Part shown: in pieces, positions 8,600 to 18,500 of the stretch
Layout: every line of letters begins with the position of its first letter
Position numbering within the stretch: position 1 is the stretch's first letter
From: an uncultured Bacillota bacterium
GTDB lineage: Bacteria; Bacillota_I; Bacilli_A; RF39; UBA660
Direction: 5' to 3'
Assembly: GCA_945867665.1 (NCBI GenBank)
Contig: CAMBIR010000002.1
Coordinates: 1-48,038 of the forward strand
Length of the DNA: 48,038 nucleotides
Program-made: the position numbers and the translations under genes
Notes under the pieces: generated by a model
The model's input: the letters and a program-made list of their open reading frames with translations, nothing else
What the model was told of the DNA's origin: nothing
Database searches by the model: none

Positions 8600-9751
8600 A
8601 TGCAAAAAGAGATTACTTTAAATCATAATGATTTGTTAGTGATGAATTTGGTTCATTATTTTATTACGGAGAAAAATTATAATCCAGTGATTTTGCATGG
8701 GATTAATGATGAGATTTGGTTAGAGAATATGGATAGTGATTATAAGTTAGTTCGTATTGTTAGTCATTATATTCATAATGCTGAGCAACTTAATTTTGAT
8801 CATTTTAAGTTTCAGAAGATTTTGAATAATTTGAAGAAAAAAACTTTCTCTTGGAAAATGAATGTCGTTAGTATTTATACTAGTTTGGGGGATGATGTTA
8901 GGCTAGTAGATGAAGAGGGTATGGTTAATGTTTTGATTCGAAATGTTAGTGAAATCCAGAATGGGAAGTTATTAGAGATTTTTCCTGATATTGTAGAGAA
9001 GACACATCATGAGGAGAAGGGAATTGATTTGTTTGTGAAGATAAGTGATGATATTAATAAAGAGAGTTATGCTAAATCGAAGAGGGTAGAAAAGATTTTT
9101 TCTAAAAAGAATCCGATTGTTACTTATGCAATTATGGCTATTTGCGTGATTCTATTTATTTTGACGTATGTTTTTGGCTCTGGCGCTACTAATGTTCGGA
9201 CTTTGATTCGCTTTGGTGGTAATGTTGGTGTTTATACGAAACATGGAGAATATTTTAGGCTTTTTACTTCTATTTTTTTACATGCTGGGATTGTTCATCT
9301 TTTGTGTAATATGTATTCTTTGTATGTGATTGGTCCACAGGTGGAGAGTTTTTATGGAAAGTTAAAATACTTATTTATCTTTTTGTTTAGTGGAATTAGC
9401 GGGAGCTTACTTAGTGTTGCTTTTTCTGGTGATTACGTTGTTAGTGTTGGGGCTAGTGGAGCAATATTTGGACTTCTTGGAGCGATTTGTTATTTTGGGT
9501 ATCATTATCGGGTATATCTTGGAAATGTGCTTAAGAGTCAGATTATTCCGATTATTCTTTTGAATTTACTTATTGGTTTTACTTTTACTGGTATTGATAA
9601 TTTTGCTCATATTGGTGGCCTTGTTGGTGGGATATTTGCTTCTATGGCTATGGGGGTTGTGGATAAGAGTAGAACTAGTGATAAGGCAAATGGTTGCATT
9701 TTAATGTTAATTTATTTAGTATTTTTAATTTATTTGGCATTCTTTTATTAA
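8600..9751 (+). CDS. Rhomboid family intramembrane serine protease
   Basis: This 383-residue protein has a soluble N-terminal domain (~170 residues) and a C-terminal rhomboid core of about six membrane segments. The core shows EYFRLFTSIFLHAGIVHLLC with NMYSLYVIG (conserved H and N), the catalytic serine motif VGASGAIFGLLGA, and the catalytic histidine motif NFAHIGGLVGG. The layout resembles Bacillus GluP (YqgP). Such proteases cleave membrane-spanning substrates. ATG 8600 follows AAGGGAG; a longer frame from 8552 starts inside the promoter. It is monocistronic and convergent with the YqfQ-like gene. Confidence 0.9.
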   Translation: MQKEITLNHNDLLVMNLVHYFITEKNYNPVILHGINDEIWLENMDSDYKLVRIVSHYIHNAEQLNFDHFKFQKILNNLKKKTFSWKMNVVSIYTSLGDDVRLVDEEGMVNVLIRNVSEIQNGKLLEIFPDIVEKTHHEEKGIDLFVKISDDINKESYAKSKRVEKIFSKKNPIVTYAIMAICVILFILTYVFGSGATNVRTLIRFGGNVGVYTKHGEYFRLFTSIFLHAGIVHLLCNMYSLYVIGPQVESFYGKLKYLFIFLFSGISGSLLSVAFSGDYVVSVGASGAIFGLLGAICYFGYHYRVYLGNVLKSQIIPIILLNLLIGFTFTGIDNFAHIGGLVGGIFASMAMGVVDKSRTSDKANGCILMLIYLVFLIYLAFFY

Positions 9752-9773
9752 GGGTGTCTTTTTTTATATTAAA

Positions 9774-9792
9774 AAAGGAGCAGTTGCTCTTT
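9774..9792 (-). terminator. Hairpin terminator, mainly for the YqfQ-like gene
   Basis: AAAGGAGC pairs with GCTCTTT (one bulged G, 4-nt loop). Read on the minus strand, the hairpin is followed by six T, so it best terminates the YqfQ-like gene. It may also help end rhomboid transcription. Confidence 0.65.
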
Positions 9793-9800
9793 ATAGATTT

Positions 9801-10292
9801 TTACGAATGGATAAAGAAGGTAGGTGAATAATCTTCAGTGGGATTTTTGAAATTATCAATTGAGGGATTATTATTTTGTGTTAGATTTTGGTTTTTGTTT
9901 GGGGTGTAATTCTTGGAAGTATTGTTTTTTAAAGTATTTTTTTGATATGTATTTCTTCTTCGGTTAGAATTATCGGTTTCATCTTTGAAGGCGGATGCGA
10001 CACGGAGCATGGATTTCATATTATTCATTACGGGGCCTACTTGTTTTACTAAAGGAATGGTTTGATTAATTACTCCTAGGGTTTTGGAGGTTCCGTTGAT
10101 TAAGGAACTCCAATTTATTGACCTTAAGGAAGCAAAGCCACTTCCTAATCGGCCTAGTAATCCTGCTCCTCTAGTGCTTGCACCCGCACCTGCTAATGCT
10201 CTTGATCCTGCTGCTATTGTTGGTGATGCTTGGGGGATAGGTGGCATCATTCCGGGCATAAATCCTCTGATAAAGAAAGGTCCATTATACAT
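9801..10292 (-). CDS. YqfQ/VrrA-like protein
   Basis: The 163-residue product begins with a Gly/Pro/Met-rich segment, then a Gly/Ala region around GAGLLGRLGSG. A middle stretch (INGTSKTLGVINQTIPLVKQ, then VGPVMNNMKSML) resembles the conserved core of the YqfQ (VrrA) family, reported as spore-associated in Bacillus. The C-terminal ~60 residues are Asn/Thr/Lys-rich low complexity. ATG 10292 follows AGAGGTGA on the minus strand. It is divergent from pilC. The family call rests on the core and overall layout. Confidence 0.65.
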   Translation of the reverse strand: MYNGPFFIRGFMPGMMPPIPQASPTIAAGSRALAGAGASTRGAGLLGRLGSGFASLRSINWSSLINGTSKTLGVINQTIPLVKQVGPVMNNMKSMLRVASAFKDETDNSNRRRNTYQKNTLKNNTSKNYTPNKNQNLTQNNNPSIDNFKNPTEDYSPTFFIHS

Positions 10293-10387
10293 TTTTGTTT
10301 CACCTCTTTATTATAATGTATGTAAAAAACTAGGAAAAGTTAAAAAAATGTGTTAAAATATTTTTAGAAATAGAATAGGAGGGCGCT

Positions 10388-11752
10388 ATGGGGTTAAAGA
10401 AAATTATAGAGGCTCTAAATCAACCGATTGGTGGCTCTGGGAGCGGTAATGATAAGAAAAGTACGAAAAAACGAGAAAAAAATTTACAATTAAAAGTTAT
10501 GGAACTTACTGCACAGGATGCGATTAAAAATACTAAAAATGTTAGATATCGCTATAAAGTTCGGGATAAAAAGGGAAATATTACAGATGGTAAATTGGAT
10601 GCTTTGTCAAAATTGGATGTTCATTCTTTTTTGATGAATCAAGGTTATGATGTTCTTAGTATTGAGGAAGATGAACTTTTTAATAAATTAGGACTTGTTC
10701 AACTTGTGACAAGACCAATGAAAGATAAGGATTTGAATTTCTTTTTGACCCAATTATCAACTTATATTAAAGCGGGAATTCCTCTTATTGATGCGATTAA
10801 TATTTTGGCCAAACAAGCGAGAGATAGGAAGATACGTAATTTGTATCAACGTCTTGTTTTTGAACTCACTACAGGTGAGACATTTAGTGAGGCTTTGAAT
10901 AAGCAAGGCCCTGTTTTTCCAAAGTTGTTGATTAATATGGTTAAGACGTCGGAATTGACCGGTAATTTAACGGGGGTTTTGGATGATATGGCAGATTATT
11001 ATAAGACGATTGATGAGAATCGGAAACAAATTATTAGTGCGATGACTTATCCTGTTGTTATTTTTATTATTGCTATTGTTGTTTTGGTTTATATTATTTT
11101 GTTTGTTGTACCAGAGTTTACGGATATGTATGCCCAAATTGGAAGTGAACTTCCACCTATTACGGTGATGATTGTTAAGATGAGTGATTTTTTAGCGACG
11201 AATTTGTTATATGTTATTTTGGTGATTATTGCGATATTTACTATTCTTAGTATTTTGTATAAGAATGTTACTACTTTTCGGTATTTTGTGCAGCGAACTC
11301 TTATGCATATTCCTGTTATTAAGAATGTGATTATTTATAAAGAGGTAATTATGTTTACGAAGACGTTTGCTTCTTTAATTAATTATGATGTTTTTATTAC
11401 GGATAGTATGGAGATTTTGGGGAAAGTTACTTCGAATGAGATTTATAAAAATTTGATTCGAGATGCGGTAATTAATCTTAGTAATGGTAATGGGGTAAGT
11501 CCAGCTTTTAAGGATAATTGGGCTTTTCCTCCAATTGCTTATGAGATGCTTCTTACTGGTGAGAGAACGGGACGTCTTGGGGCAATGATGGCGAAGGTAG
11601 CTGAGTATTATAATACGGAACAGAAGAATTTAATTGCTCAATTAAAGAGTTTAATTGAACCGGTGATGATTATTTTTCTTGCGGTTATTGTTGGAATTGT
11701 TCTTTTAGCGGTAGTGGTACCAATGTTTAGTATGTATGAGCAAATTGTTTAG
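10388..11752 (+). CDS. pilC: PilC/GspF-type inner-membrane platform protein
   Basis: This 454-residue protein belongs to the type II secretion/type IV pilus platform family. A ~70-residue Lys-rich N-terminal extension precedes a YRYKVRDKKGNITDGKLDA segment. Two T2SSF repeats follow, with signatures such as FLTQLSTYIKAGIPLIDAI, TGETFSEALNKQGPVFP and LLTGERTGRLGAMM, each before membrane helices. The final helix reads IIFLAVIVGIVLLAVVVPMF. It should anchor assembly of the prepilin at 6186. ATG 10388 follows GGAGGG. It pairs with pilD 14 bp downstream. A PilB-type assembly ATPase is not next to it. Confidence 0.9.
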   Translation: MGLKKIIEALNQPIGGSGSGNDKKSTKKREKNLQLKVMELTAQDAIKNTKNVRYRYKVRDKKGNITDGKLDALSKLDVHSFLMNQGYDVLSIEEDELFNKLGLVQLVTRPMKDKDLNFFLTQLSTYIKAGIPLIDAINILAKQARDRKIRNLYQRLVFELTTGETFSEALNKQGPVFPKLLINMVKTSELTGNLTGVLDDMADYYKTIDENRKQIISAMTYPVVIFIIAIVVLVYIILFVVPEFTDMYAQIGSELPPITVMIVKMSDFLATNLLYVILVIIAIFTILSILYKNVTTFRYFVQRTLMHIPVIKNVIIYKEVIMFTKTFASLINYDVFITDSMEILGKVTSNEIYKNLIRDAVINLSNGNGVSPAFKDNWAFPPIAYEMLLTGERTGRLGAMMAKVAEYYNTEQKNLIAQLKSLIEPVMIIFLAVIVGIVLLAVVVPMFSMYEQIV

Positions 11753-11766
11753 AGGGTGGTGGTAAT

Positions 11767-12531
11767 ATGGATATGATGTATGAAGTTATGTTTTTTATTC
11801 TAGGAACAGTGATGGGATCGTTTTTCCATGTGGTAGCGACTAGGCTATCTAATGACGAGTCTATTATTTCTCCTGGGTCTCATTGTCCAAAATGCAATCA
11901 TTATTTGAAATGGTATGAGAATATTCCTATTTTTTCTTATTTATTTTTAAAGGGGAGGTGTAGGAATTGTCATAGTAAGATTCCACTTAGTTATTTGGTG
12001 GTTGAGATTGTGACAGGACTTCTTTATGCAGCAATTTATCATTCGTTTAAGTTTAGTTTTGAATTAGGAATTGCTTTAGTATTTGTATCTGCACTGATTA
12101 CGGTTATTGTTAGTGATATTGAATATATGATTATTTTGGATGAGGTACTTATTTTTTCTACTTTAGTTCTTGCTCTTATGTATCTTTTTGGAAAGGGTAT
12201 TGATGTGCTTGCTTATCATATTTATTCTGGAGTTGGTGCATTTTTATCTATGTATGCAATTAAATGGCTTGGAGATAAGGCTTTTCATAAGGAGTCTCTT
12301 GGGGGAGGCGATATTAAACTGATGTTTTTATTTGGAATGGTATTAGGGCTTCCGATGGCGATTGTTACTATTTTTTTGGCGACTTTTATTGCTTTTCCGG
12401 TTGCTTTATTGATTTTGTTTTCGGATAAAGAAAATATTATTCCGTTTGGTCCTTTTCTTAGTATGGCAGCGATTTTGGTGATGGTATCTAAGTTAGGGCT
12501 AGATGATGTTCTTACTTTTTTGGTGAAATAA
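11767..12531 (+). CDS. pilD: Prepilin peptidase (PilD/ComC type)
   Basis: A bifunctional-type prepilin leader peptidase that cleaves type IV prepilins, often also N-methylating them. Seen: N-terminal GTVMGSFFHVVATRL, two Cys pairs (CPKC and CRNC) of the cytosolic zinc loop, the catalytic Asp motifs SDIEYMII and GGGDIKLM, and six to eight hydrophobic segments. Length (254) is normal. The start follows GGTGGTGGT. Substrates in this window are the prepilin at 6186 and possibly the pilin-like protein at 44163, which lacks a clear class III signal. Confidence 0.93.
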   Translation: MDMMYEVMFFILGTVMGSFFHVVATRLSNDESIISPGSHCPKCNHYLKWYENIPIFSYLFLKGRCRNCHSKIPLSYLVVEIVTGLLYAAIYHSFKFSFELGIALVFVSALITVIVSDIEYMIILDEVLIFSTLVLALMYLFGKGIDVLAYHIYSGVGAFLSMYAIKWLGDKAFHKESLGGGDIKLMFLFGMVLGLPMAIVTIFLATFIAFPVALLILFSDKENIIPFGPFLSMAAILVMVSKLGLDDVLTFLVK

Positions 12532-12654
12532 AATACTTTTAAAGTCTAATCTTTTGTTATTTCATTTATGTTGGATATGGAATTTTTCTTTTTTTGATTA
12601 GGAGTAATATTTGACATATGTTCTTTTTAATTCTTGTATAATTATAGTGAGATA

Positions 12655-12684
12655 TTTACTTTTTTTTGGTCTTTTTGATATAAT
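12655..12684 (+). promoter_or_regulatory. Candidate promoter for murG-murB-divIB
   Basis: TATAAT at 12679-12684 with TTTACT at 12655-12660 (18-bp spacer) lies 31 bp before the murG start. A second pair, TTGACA at 12611-12616 and TATAAT at 12637-12642, has a 20-bp spacer and may be an alternative. Confidence 0.55.
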
Positions 12685-12715
12685 AATAATAATGATATAT
12701 TGGAGGTGTATTAAC

Positions 12716-13810
12716 TTGAAGGTAGTAATTAGTGCTGGTGGTACGGGGGGGCATATTTATCCGGCTTTGGCAATTATTAATAAAATAAAAAAAGAAGAAC
12801 CAAATAGTGAGTTTATTTATATTGGTACTCATAATAGAATGGAGAAGGATTTAGTTCCTTCTTTAGGAATACATTATGAGCCAATTGAAGTTACTGGTTT
12901 TATTCGAAAGTTGACGGTTAATAATTTTAAGACGCTATATCTTTTTTTTAAAGCAAGGAAAAGATGTTTAAAGATTATTGATGATTTTAAGCCTGATGTC
13001 GTTATTGGGGCTGGGGGATATGTAACAGCTCCAGTGATTTGGGCGGCACATAAACTGGGATGTAAGACTTTTATTCATGAGCAAAACTCAGTTGTTGGTT
13101 TATCTAATCGTTATTTAGCGAAGTATGTGGATAGAGTGGGTGTTAGTTTTGATTCTACTTTGCATGAGTTTCCTCATGATAAGGTGGTATTAACGGGAAA
13201 TCCTTGTAGTGAGAAAGCGATTTTAACGAAAAGAGCGAATAAGGAAGATTATGGACTTAGTCCGGATAAAAAGTTAGTTTTGATTGTCATGGGAAGTTTA
13301 GGAAGTAAGACTGTTAATGAAAAAATGGTTGATTTTCTTTATGGATTTCGAAATAAAAATTATGAGGTTTTATTTGTAACGGGTGAACATTATTATGATT
13401 CGGTTAAGTCTAATCGTTTTCCTTCTAATGTTAAAGTTGTTCCTTTTATTAAAGAACTTCCGTCGGTGATGAAGGTTACGGATTTGATGGTGTCAAGGGC
13501 TGGTGCTAGTACGATGAGTGAGATTACGGCGCTTGGAATTCCTACAATTTTTATTCCGAGTCCTTATGTTACGAATAATCATCAATATAAGAATGCTCTT
13601 GATTTGGTGAAGAAGGATGCTGCTTTGATGATTGAAGAGAAGGATTTAAATAAGATATCTTTTATTCATATGATAGATGACATTTTAGCAGATGAAAAGA
13701 GATACAATGAGATAAAGAAAAATGTTAGTAGTTTGGGAATTAAAGATTCTTCGACTAGAATTTATGACATATTGAAGGAATTGATATTAGATGATAAAAA
13801 ATTTTATTGA
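12716..13810 (+). CDS. murG: UDP-GlcNAc:lipid I GlcNAc transferase
   Basis: MurG adds GlcNAc to lipid I at the cytosolic membrane face, making lipid II. The 364-residue product begins with SAGGTGGHIYPALAI, the family glycine-rich loop. It also shows GAGGYVTAPVIWAA, FIHEQNSVVGLSNR, TGNPCSEKA, MGSLGSKTVNEK and VSRAGASTMSEITALGIPTI. The TTG start at 12716 sits seven bases after GGAGGTG; a longer upstream frame runs through the promoter and is rejected. It overlaps murB by 20 bases. Having murG, murB and divIB together is the usual division/wall gene grouping. Confidence 0.95.
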   Translation: MKVVISAGGTGGHIYPALAIINKIKKEEPNSEFIYIGTHNRMEKDLVPSLGIHYEPIEVTGFIRKLTVNNFKTLYLFFKARKRCLKIIDDFKPDVVIGAGGYVTAPVIWAAHKLGCKTFIHEQNSVVGLSNRYLAKYVDRVGVSFDSTLHEFPHDKVVLTGNPCSEKAILTKRANKEDYGLSPDKKLVLIVMGSLGSKTVNEKMVDFLYGFRNKNYEVLFVTGEHYYDSVKSNRFPSNVKVVPFIKELPSVMKVTDLMVSRAGASTMSEITALGIPTIFIPSPYVTNNHQYKNALDLVKKDAALMIEEKDLNKISFIHMIDDILADEKRYNEIKKNVSSLGIKDSSTRIYDILKELILDDKKFY

Positions 13811-14681
13811 TAAAAATCATTATGAATACTTGGAGGAAGCTAGTTTAAGAAAATATAATACTTATCGAGTTGATGCTTTGGCTAAGTATGTTGTTTTTCC
13901 TCATAATAAGGAGGAATTTGCTAGTTTAATTCTGGCGTTAGATAAAGAAAAGTATAAATATATTGTTTTAGGAAATGGGAGTAATGTGATTTTTAATACG
14001 ACTTATTATGATGGGGTTGTGATTCTTTTAACGAAGTTAAATTCTTGCTCTATTTGTGATGGAAATATTACGGTTGGAGCGGGTTATTCTTTGCAAAAGT
14101 TAGCAATCGATACAGCAAGTCGTGGTCTTGTTGGTCTTGAATTTGCAACGGGTATTCCTGGTTTGGTTGGGGCTAGTATTGCGATGAATGCAGGTGCTTA
14201 TAAGAGTGAGATATCTTCGGTTGTGGAGAGTGTTTTAGTACTTAATCCTAATTATGAGTTTGTTCTTATGCATCATGATGATTTGGATTTTTCTTATCGT
14301 AATTCGTTTTTTAAAGAAAATAAAGGGTATTATATTGTGGAGGCTACTTTGAAGTTAGAGCATGGGAATCCGGCAGAAATTTTAGAAAGAGTTAGTAAAA
14401 GGCGAGTAAAAAGAATTGAATCACAACCACTTGATATGCCTTCGGCTGGTTCGGTATTTCGAAATCCTCCTTCGATGTTTGCGGGAGAATTGATTGAGAA
14501 AGTTGGGTTGAAGGGATATGCAATAAATGGGGCTATGGTTTCGGAGAAACATGCAAATTTTATTGTGAATAAAGGAAATGCTCGTGGGGAGGATATTGTT
14601 AGGTTGATTCGTATGATTCAAGATAAGGTTCAAGAGGAGTTTGGTGTTTTATTGGTTTTGGAGCAGATTATTGTAAATTAG
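13791..14681 (+). CDS. murB: UDP-N-acetylenolpyruvoylglucosamine reductase
   Basis: MurB is the FAD enzyme that reduces UDP-GlcNAc-enolpyruvate to UDP-MurNAc. The 296-residue protein has LGNGSNVIF (FAD pyrophosphate binding), GLEFATGIPGLVGASIAMNA with GAYKSEI, FSYRNSFF, and PSAGSVFRNPP with the catalytic Ser. The C-terminal FGVLLVLEQIIVN carries the Glu of the proton-transfer site. The start ATG overlaps the murG 3' end. It looks like a type II MurB, as usual in Bacillota. Confidence 0.95.
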   Translation: MIKNFIDKNHYEYLEEASLRKYNTYRVDALAKYVVFPHNKEEFASLILALDKEKYKYIVLGNGSNVIFNTTYYDGVVILLTKLNSCSICDGNITVGAGYSLQKLAIDTASRGLVGLEFATGIPGLVGASIAMNAGAYKSEISSVVESVLVLNPNYEFVLMHHDDLDFSYRNSFFKENKGYYIVEATLKLEHGNPAEILERVSKRRVKRIESQPLDMPSAGSVFRNPPSMFAGELIEKVGLKGYAINGAMVSEKHANFIVNKGNARGEDIVRLIRMIQDKVQEEFGVLLVLEQIIVN

Positions 14682-14690
14682 GTGATACGT

Positions 14691-15368
14691 GTGGCTAAAG
14701 GGAAGAAAAGAAGGGTTTTTAAAGTAAAGAATATATTGCTATTATTGTTTCTTTTTTTAGGGATTGTTGGTCTTGTTTATTATGGGGTGACTATGCCGGT
14801 TAAGAATGTTTATATTAAAGGAAATTATATTTTATCTGATGGGGAGATTATGAAAATTTCTGCTTTAGATAAATATCCTTCTTTTCTTTTGACTAGTAGT
14901 AAGAGTATTCGGGATAAAATAATAAAGAACCCTTATGTTAAAGATGTTAAGATTTCTAAAAAGTTTGGAAATGTGATTGAGGTTAATATTTTGGAATATT
15001 CTGCTGTTTTTTCTTTTGAGGATAAGATTATTCTTTCTAATGGTAAGATTATTCCTAATACTTATAATTTATCGGATGTTCCGATTCTTTTGAATATGAT
15101 TGATGACTTTTCGTTACTTAAGAGGACGGCGATTAAATTTGGTGGGGTTGATGCTAATGTTTTAAGGCAGATATCTGAAGTGGAATATCAGCCAGTGGAA
15201 GTTGATGAGGATAGGTTTTTGCTTTATATGAATGATGGAAATTTGGTTTATATTACTTTAACTAAAATTAATAAGATTAATAAATATAATCAGATTCGAG
15301 ATAAATTAGATGGTCATATGGGGATTATTTATTTAGATGCTGGTGATTATGTTGAATTGAAAAGTTAG
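14691..15368 (+). CDS. divIB: Cell division protein DivIB/FtsQ
   Basis: A single-pass division protein with a short basic cytosolic N-terminus, a hydrophobic helix (LLLLFLFLGIVGLVYYGV) and an external POTRA domain starting at VKNVYIKGNYILSDGEI. A DivIB-like beta domain follows. The GTG at 14691 has the better spacing from AGGTGAT (14680-14686); a GTG at 14682 is the alternative. It forms part of the FtsL-DivIC-DivIB complex at the septum. It closes the murG-murB operon and is followed by a terminator. Confidence 0.9.
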   Translation: MAKGKKRRVFKVKNILLLLFLFLGIVGLVYYGVTMPVKNVYIKGNYILSDGEIMKISALDKYPSFLLTSSKSIRDKIIKNPYVKDVKISKKFGNVIEVNILEYSAVFSFEDKIILSNGKIIPNTYNLSDVPILLNMIDDFSLLKRTAIKFGGVDANVLRQISEVEYQPVEVDEDRFLLYMNDGNLVYITLTKINKINKYNQIRDKLDGHMGIIYLDAGDYVELKS

Positions 15369-15369
15369 G

Positions 15370-15428
15370 AAAATACTTATTTAGAATAAGCCTTGTATTT
15401 GGGATTGTTCTTTTTAAGTATTTTTTTT
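15370..15428 (+). terminator. Terminator after divIB
   Basis: AAAATACTTA (15370-15379) pairs with TAAGTATTTT (15415-15424) and is followed by four more T. The 35-nt intervening loop makes it less compact than the other terminators here. Confidence 0.6.
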
Positions 15429-15448
15429 AATAAGGTGTTTGTGGTAAA

Positions 15449-15477
15449 TTGACATTGTTTTGGGGGAATGATATAAT
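15449..15477 (+). promoter_or_regulatory. Perfect consensus sigma-A promoter
   Basis: TTGACA at 15449-15454, a 17-bp spacer and TATAAT at 15472-15477 match the housekeeping consensus exactly. It lies 36 bp before the giant surface-protein gene and should drive the three-gene operon strongly. Confidence 0.88.
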
Positions 15478-15512
15478 TATTTTAATAAAATAAGGATAGT
15501 GGGTGAACTTGT

Positions 15513-18500
15513 ATGGGCTTTATTAAGAATAAGTTTGTTTTTATTATTTTGATTAGTTTGGTTACGTTGGGTGTTCTTATTGTTGGGGCTTTTTCTCTAT
15601 ATCAGGATCATTCTTCTCTTTTTTCTTCGAATGGTTATATTCTAGAGACTAGTACAAAGATAAAGAAAAAATATTATTTTTCTGCTAATACAAAATATAA
15701 GGAAAATGTGGATGATAAAATTACTTTTTTTGATACTAAAGATAAGAAGGTTAGTGTTGATCCTGCTAGTTTTGTTCACTTTAATAATGGGGATATTGCC
15801 TTTTTAAAAAGAGGGGCACTTGTTAATTTGGGAGATTTGTCTAATCCGATGGTATCGTACTATAATATTACGCCTTTAAATACAATTACTTATGATAATG
15901 GTCATTATGTTGTTAGTAGTAATGGAAAGAAGATTTCGATTGATTCGTTTGTGGGAAGAATTGATGATAAAAAGTATATTGTTGCTGGGAGTAATTTGCA
16001 AATTAAAGTTCCTAGTTCTGCTGATAGGATTAGTGGGGATTATTTTGAGTTATCTTTTACTGAGGATGGTATTGTTCGGGTAGATAATAGTGATGTTAGT
16101 TATCAAGTTACTGCTGAAGGTACTTATATTTATATTGGGGATAATATTACAATTGATTTAGGTAGCGGTAAGATTATGTTAGATAATGATGCTAAGATGC
16201 TATTGTCTCAAATTACGATTAGTAGCGATGAAAATATTAATTTGGATGTTTCAAAAGAGAATGGTAATGGTGGTTCTGGTGACTCTTCTGGAGGCGCTGA
16301 TGGTTCTTCGGATGGAGATGGAGATGTTTCTGACTTAGGCAATGGTGATGGTACAGGCACTGGTGATGGAGGTGATGGTACTGGAACAGGAATTGGTGGC
16401 AATGGAAGTGGAAACGGTAATGGCAATAGCTCTTCTAATAATGCTACGGAGAGTCCGCAAATTGAGTTGATTGAAGCAGTAGTTACGTCTACAACGGCTA
16501 GTTTGTCTATGCAGTTAAATAATGCTTCTTTAGCAAAAGGAAATGTTGTTGCTTATTTTACTAATGTAGCTACGGGACAAAAAGAGGATACCAAAACGAT
16601 TGCTTTAACAAATGGTACATTTAAGTTGAGTTATGATTCTTTAATCCCTAATACGGAATATGTGCTTTCAATTGTTGAAATTGGTATTGAAAGTGAAAAA
16701 CAGTATTTTCAAAAGAGTTTTCGAACGAAAGATTTAGGAATTACTTTAGAGAAGGTTTATGCTACGGAAGATAGTTTGTCTTATAAGGTTAATTTTTCAG
16801 ATAATACTGATGTTTCTAAGGTAAAAGTTACAATATATGATAATGAAGGAAATGTTCCTGAGGTAAGTGATTATACGATTTCTAAAGAAGATATTGATAA
16901 TTCGTTTGTTTTTTCTGGATTGAAATCTAATACGACATATTCAGTTAGTGTTGATACTGTTTGGATTGATAGTACGGCTTATAATAATCTTTATTCGATT
17001 GATAGAATTGATACTACTTTGAAGAAAAAGCCTACTATTTCGGATGTTAAAGTTACTGCTAATGCCGAGGAGGTTAAATTTGATATTTCTATTAATCGAG
17101 TGAATGATCCGGATAATAGTATTGTTTCTTATACTTATAATGTTTATCTGGCTGATGATATTACGATGGATGAAATGAATCCTGATCCAGTTTATACTGT
17201 TGTAAAAAATGATCATGATGATTTAACTTTGAATTTAAATGAAATTGATGAGTTAAAAACGGGGATTAATTATCGATGTAAGATAGTGGCTTTATATAAT
17301 GATAATGAGATGTTAAGGGAAGTTTCGACTGATTATAGTGGTAACTTTCTTATCAAGAGTAAGCCTAATGTTAGTTTTGAATTAGAAAGTGCTACGATGA
17401 ATAAGGTAACTGGTACTATTCGTTTAATTGATGCTAACTGTACTGTTCCAATTTCTGGGAGAAGTTGTTCAAATTCAAAGAATGTATTTACTTTGCGTTA
17501 TTATAAGTTGAAAGAGACAGAAAGTACAGATAATGATATGACGATTCAGTTTGATGGATCTAATCTTACTTCTAAGATTGTTTTATCAGATTTATCTTCT
17601 AATACTACTTATGCAGTTAAGATTTTTGGAAATTATTATGATGATGATAATGTGCTTCATACTAATGTTCAAATTGGGGATACTTTTTATGTGAAGACAG
17701 ATAAAAGTGATAAATTACAATTTGAGGTTGTTGGTGACAATATTAGTGGTAAAAATAAAGATGGTTCGGATAACCCGGCTAATGTTGTTACGTTTGATGC
17801 AAAATTGGTAGCGCCTCAAAATTCTTCTATTATGGATGAAATTTCTACAATTACTCTTAATTTATATAGTGGAAGATATAATGTTAGGGAGAAATTAATT
17901 GGTACTTACAAAATTACAAATAAATCGGATATTGCAGATATGTTTAGTAATATTACGATTAAAAATGCTATGTTTACGGATATTTCTAAAAGAGGACTTG
18001 GCAATATTGATAGTTTGTCTAAAATGATTTTACTTACGAATAATTCTACTGGAACATTGAATGGTTCATATACTGTTTCGGTAGATGATGTTTATGATTC
18101 TACAGGGTTAAATAAAATAGAGGTAGAAGATAATGTGTATACCTTTAATTTGACACCATCATATTATTTGGATACTAGAATTGCTACAAATTCTGGTGGT
18201 ACGTTTATGACTGCTACAACAATTAAAAAAGAAAATTTAAGTGAAGAAGAATATGAAGAGTTATCTAAAACGGTTGGGAATCTTGATGATTTAAATGATG
18301 ATACAGTTGTTGGGGTGATTTTAGAGAATAGTTTGAGTGATACTTTTGTTGATTCTGCTTTTATTTATGAAAAAGCAACGGTTAATTTTAAAATTATTAA
18401 CGGAGTAAATAAAAAGACGGTAAAAGAAATTCCAATTGAGATGGGAAATAAATATCAGCCGAAGCAGATCGTTATTTATTTAGATTCTAGTGAATTGGAT

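Noticed and set aside
12611..12715. Longer MurG starting within the promoter
   Set aside because: The extra 35 residues are unlike MurG, and the TTG at 12716 has the ideal ribosome binding site and gives the normal length.
16208..16426. Pro/Ser-rich minus-strand open frame
   Set aside because: Complement of the hinge repeat in the giant gene; low complexity and no start signals.
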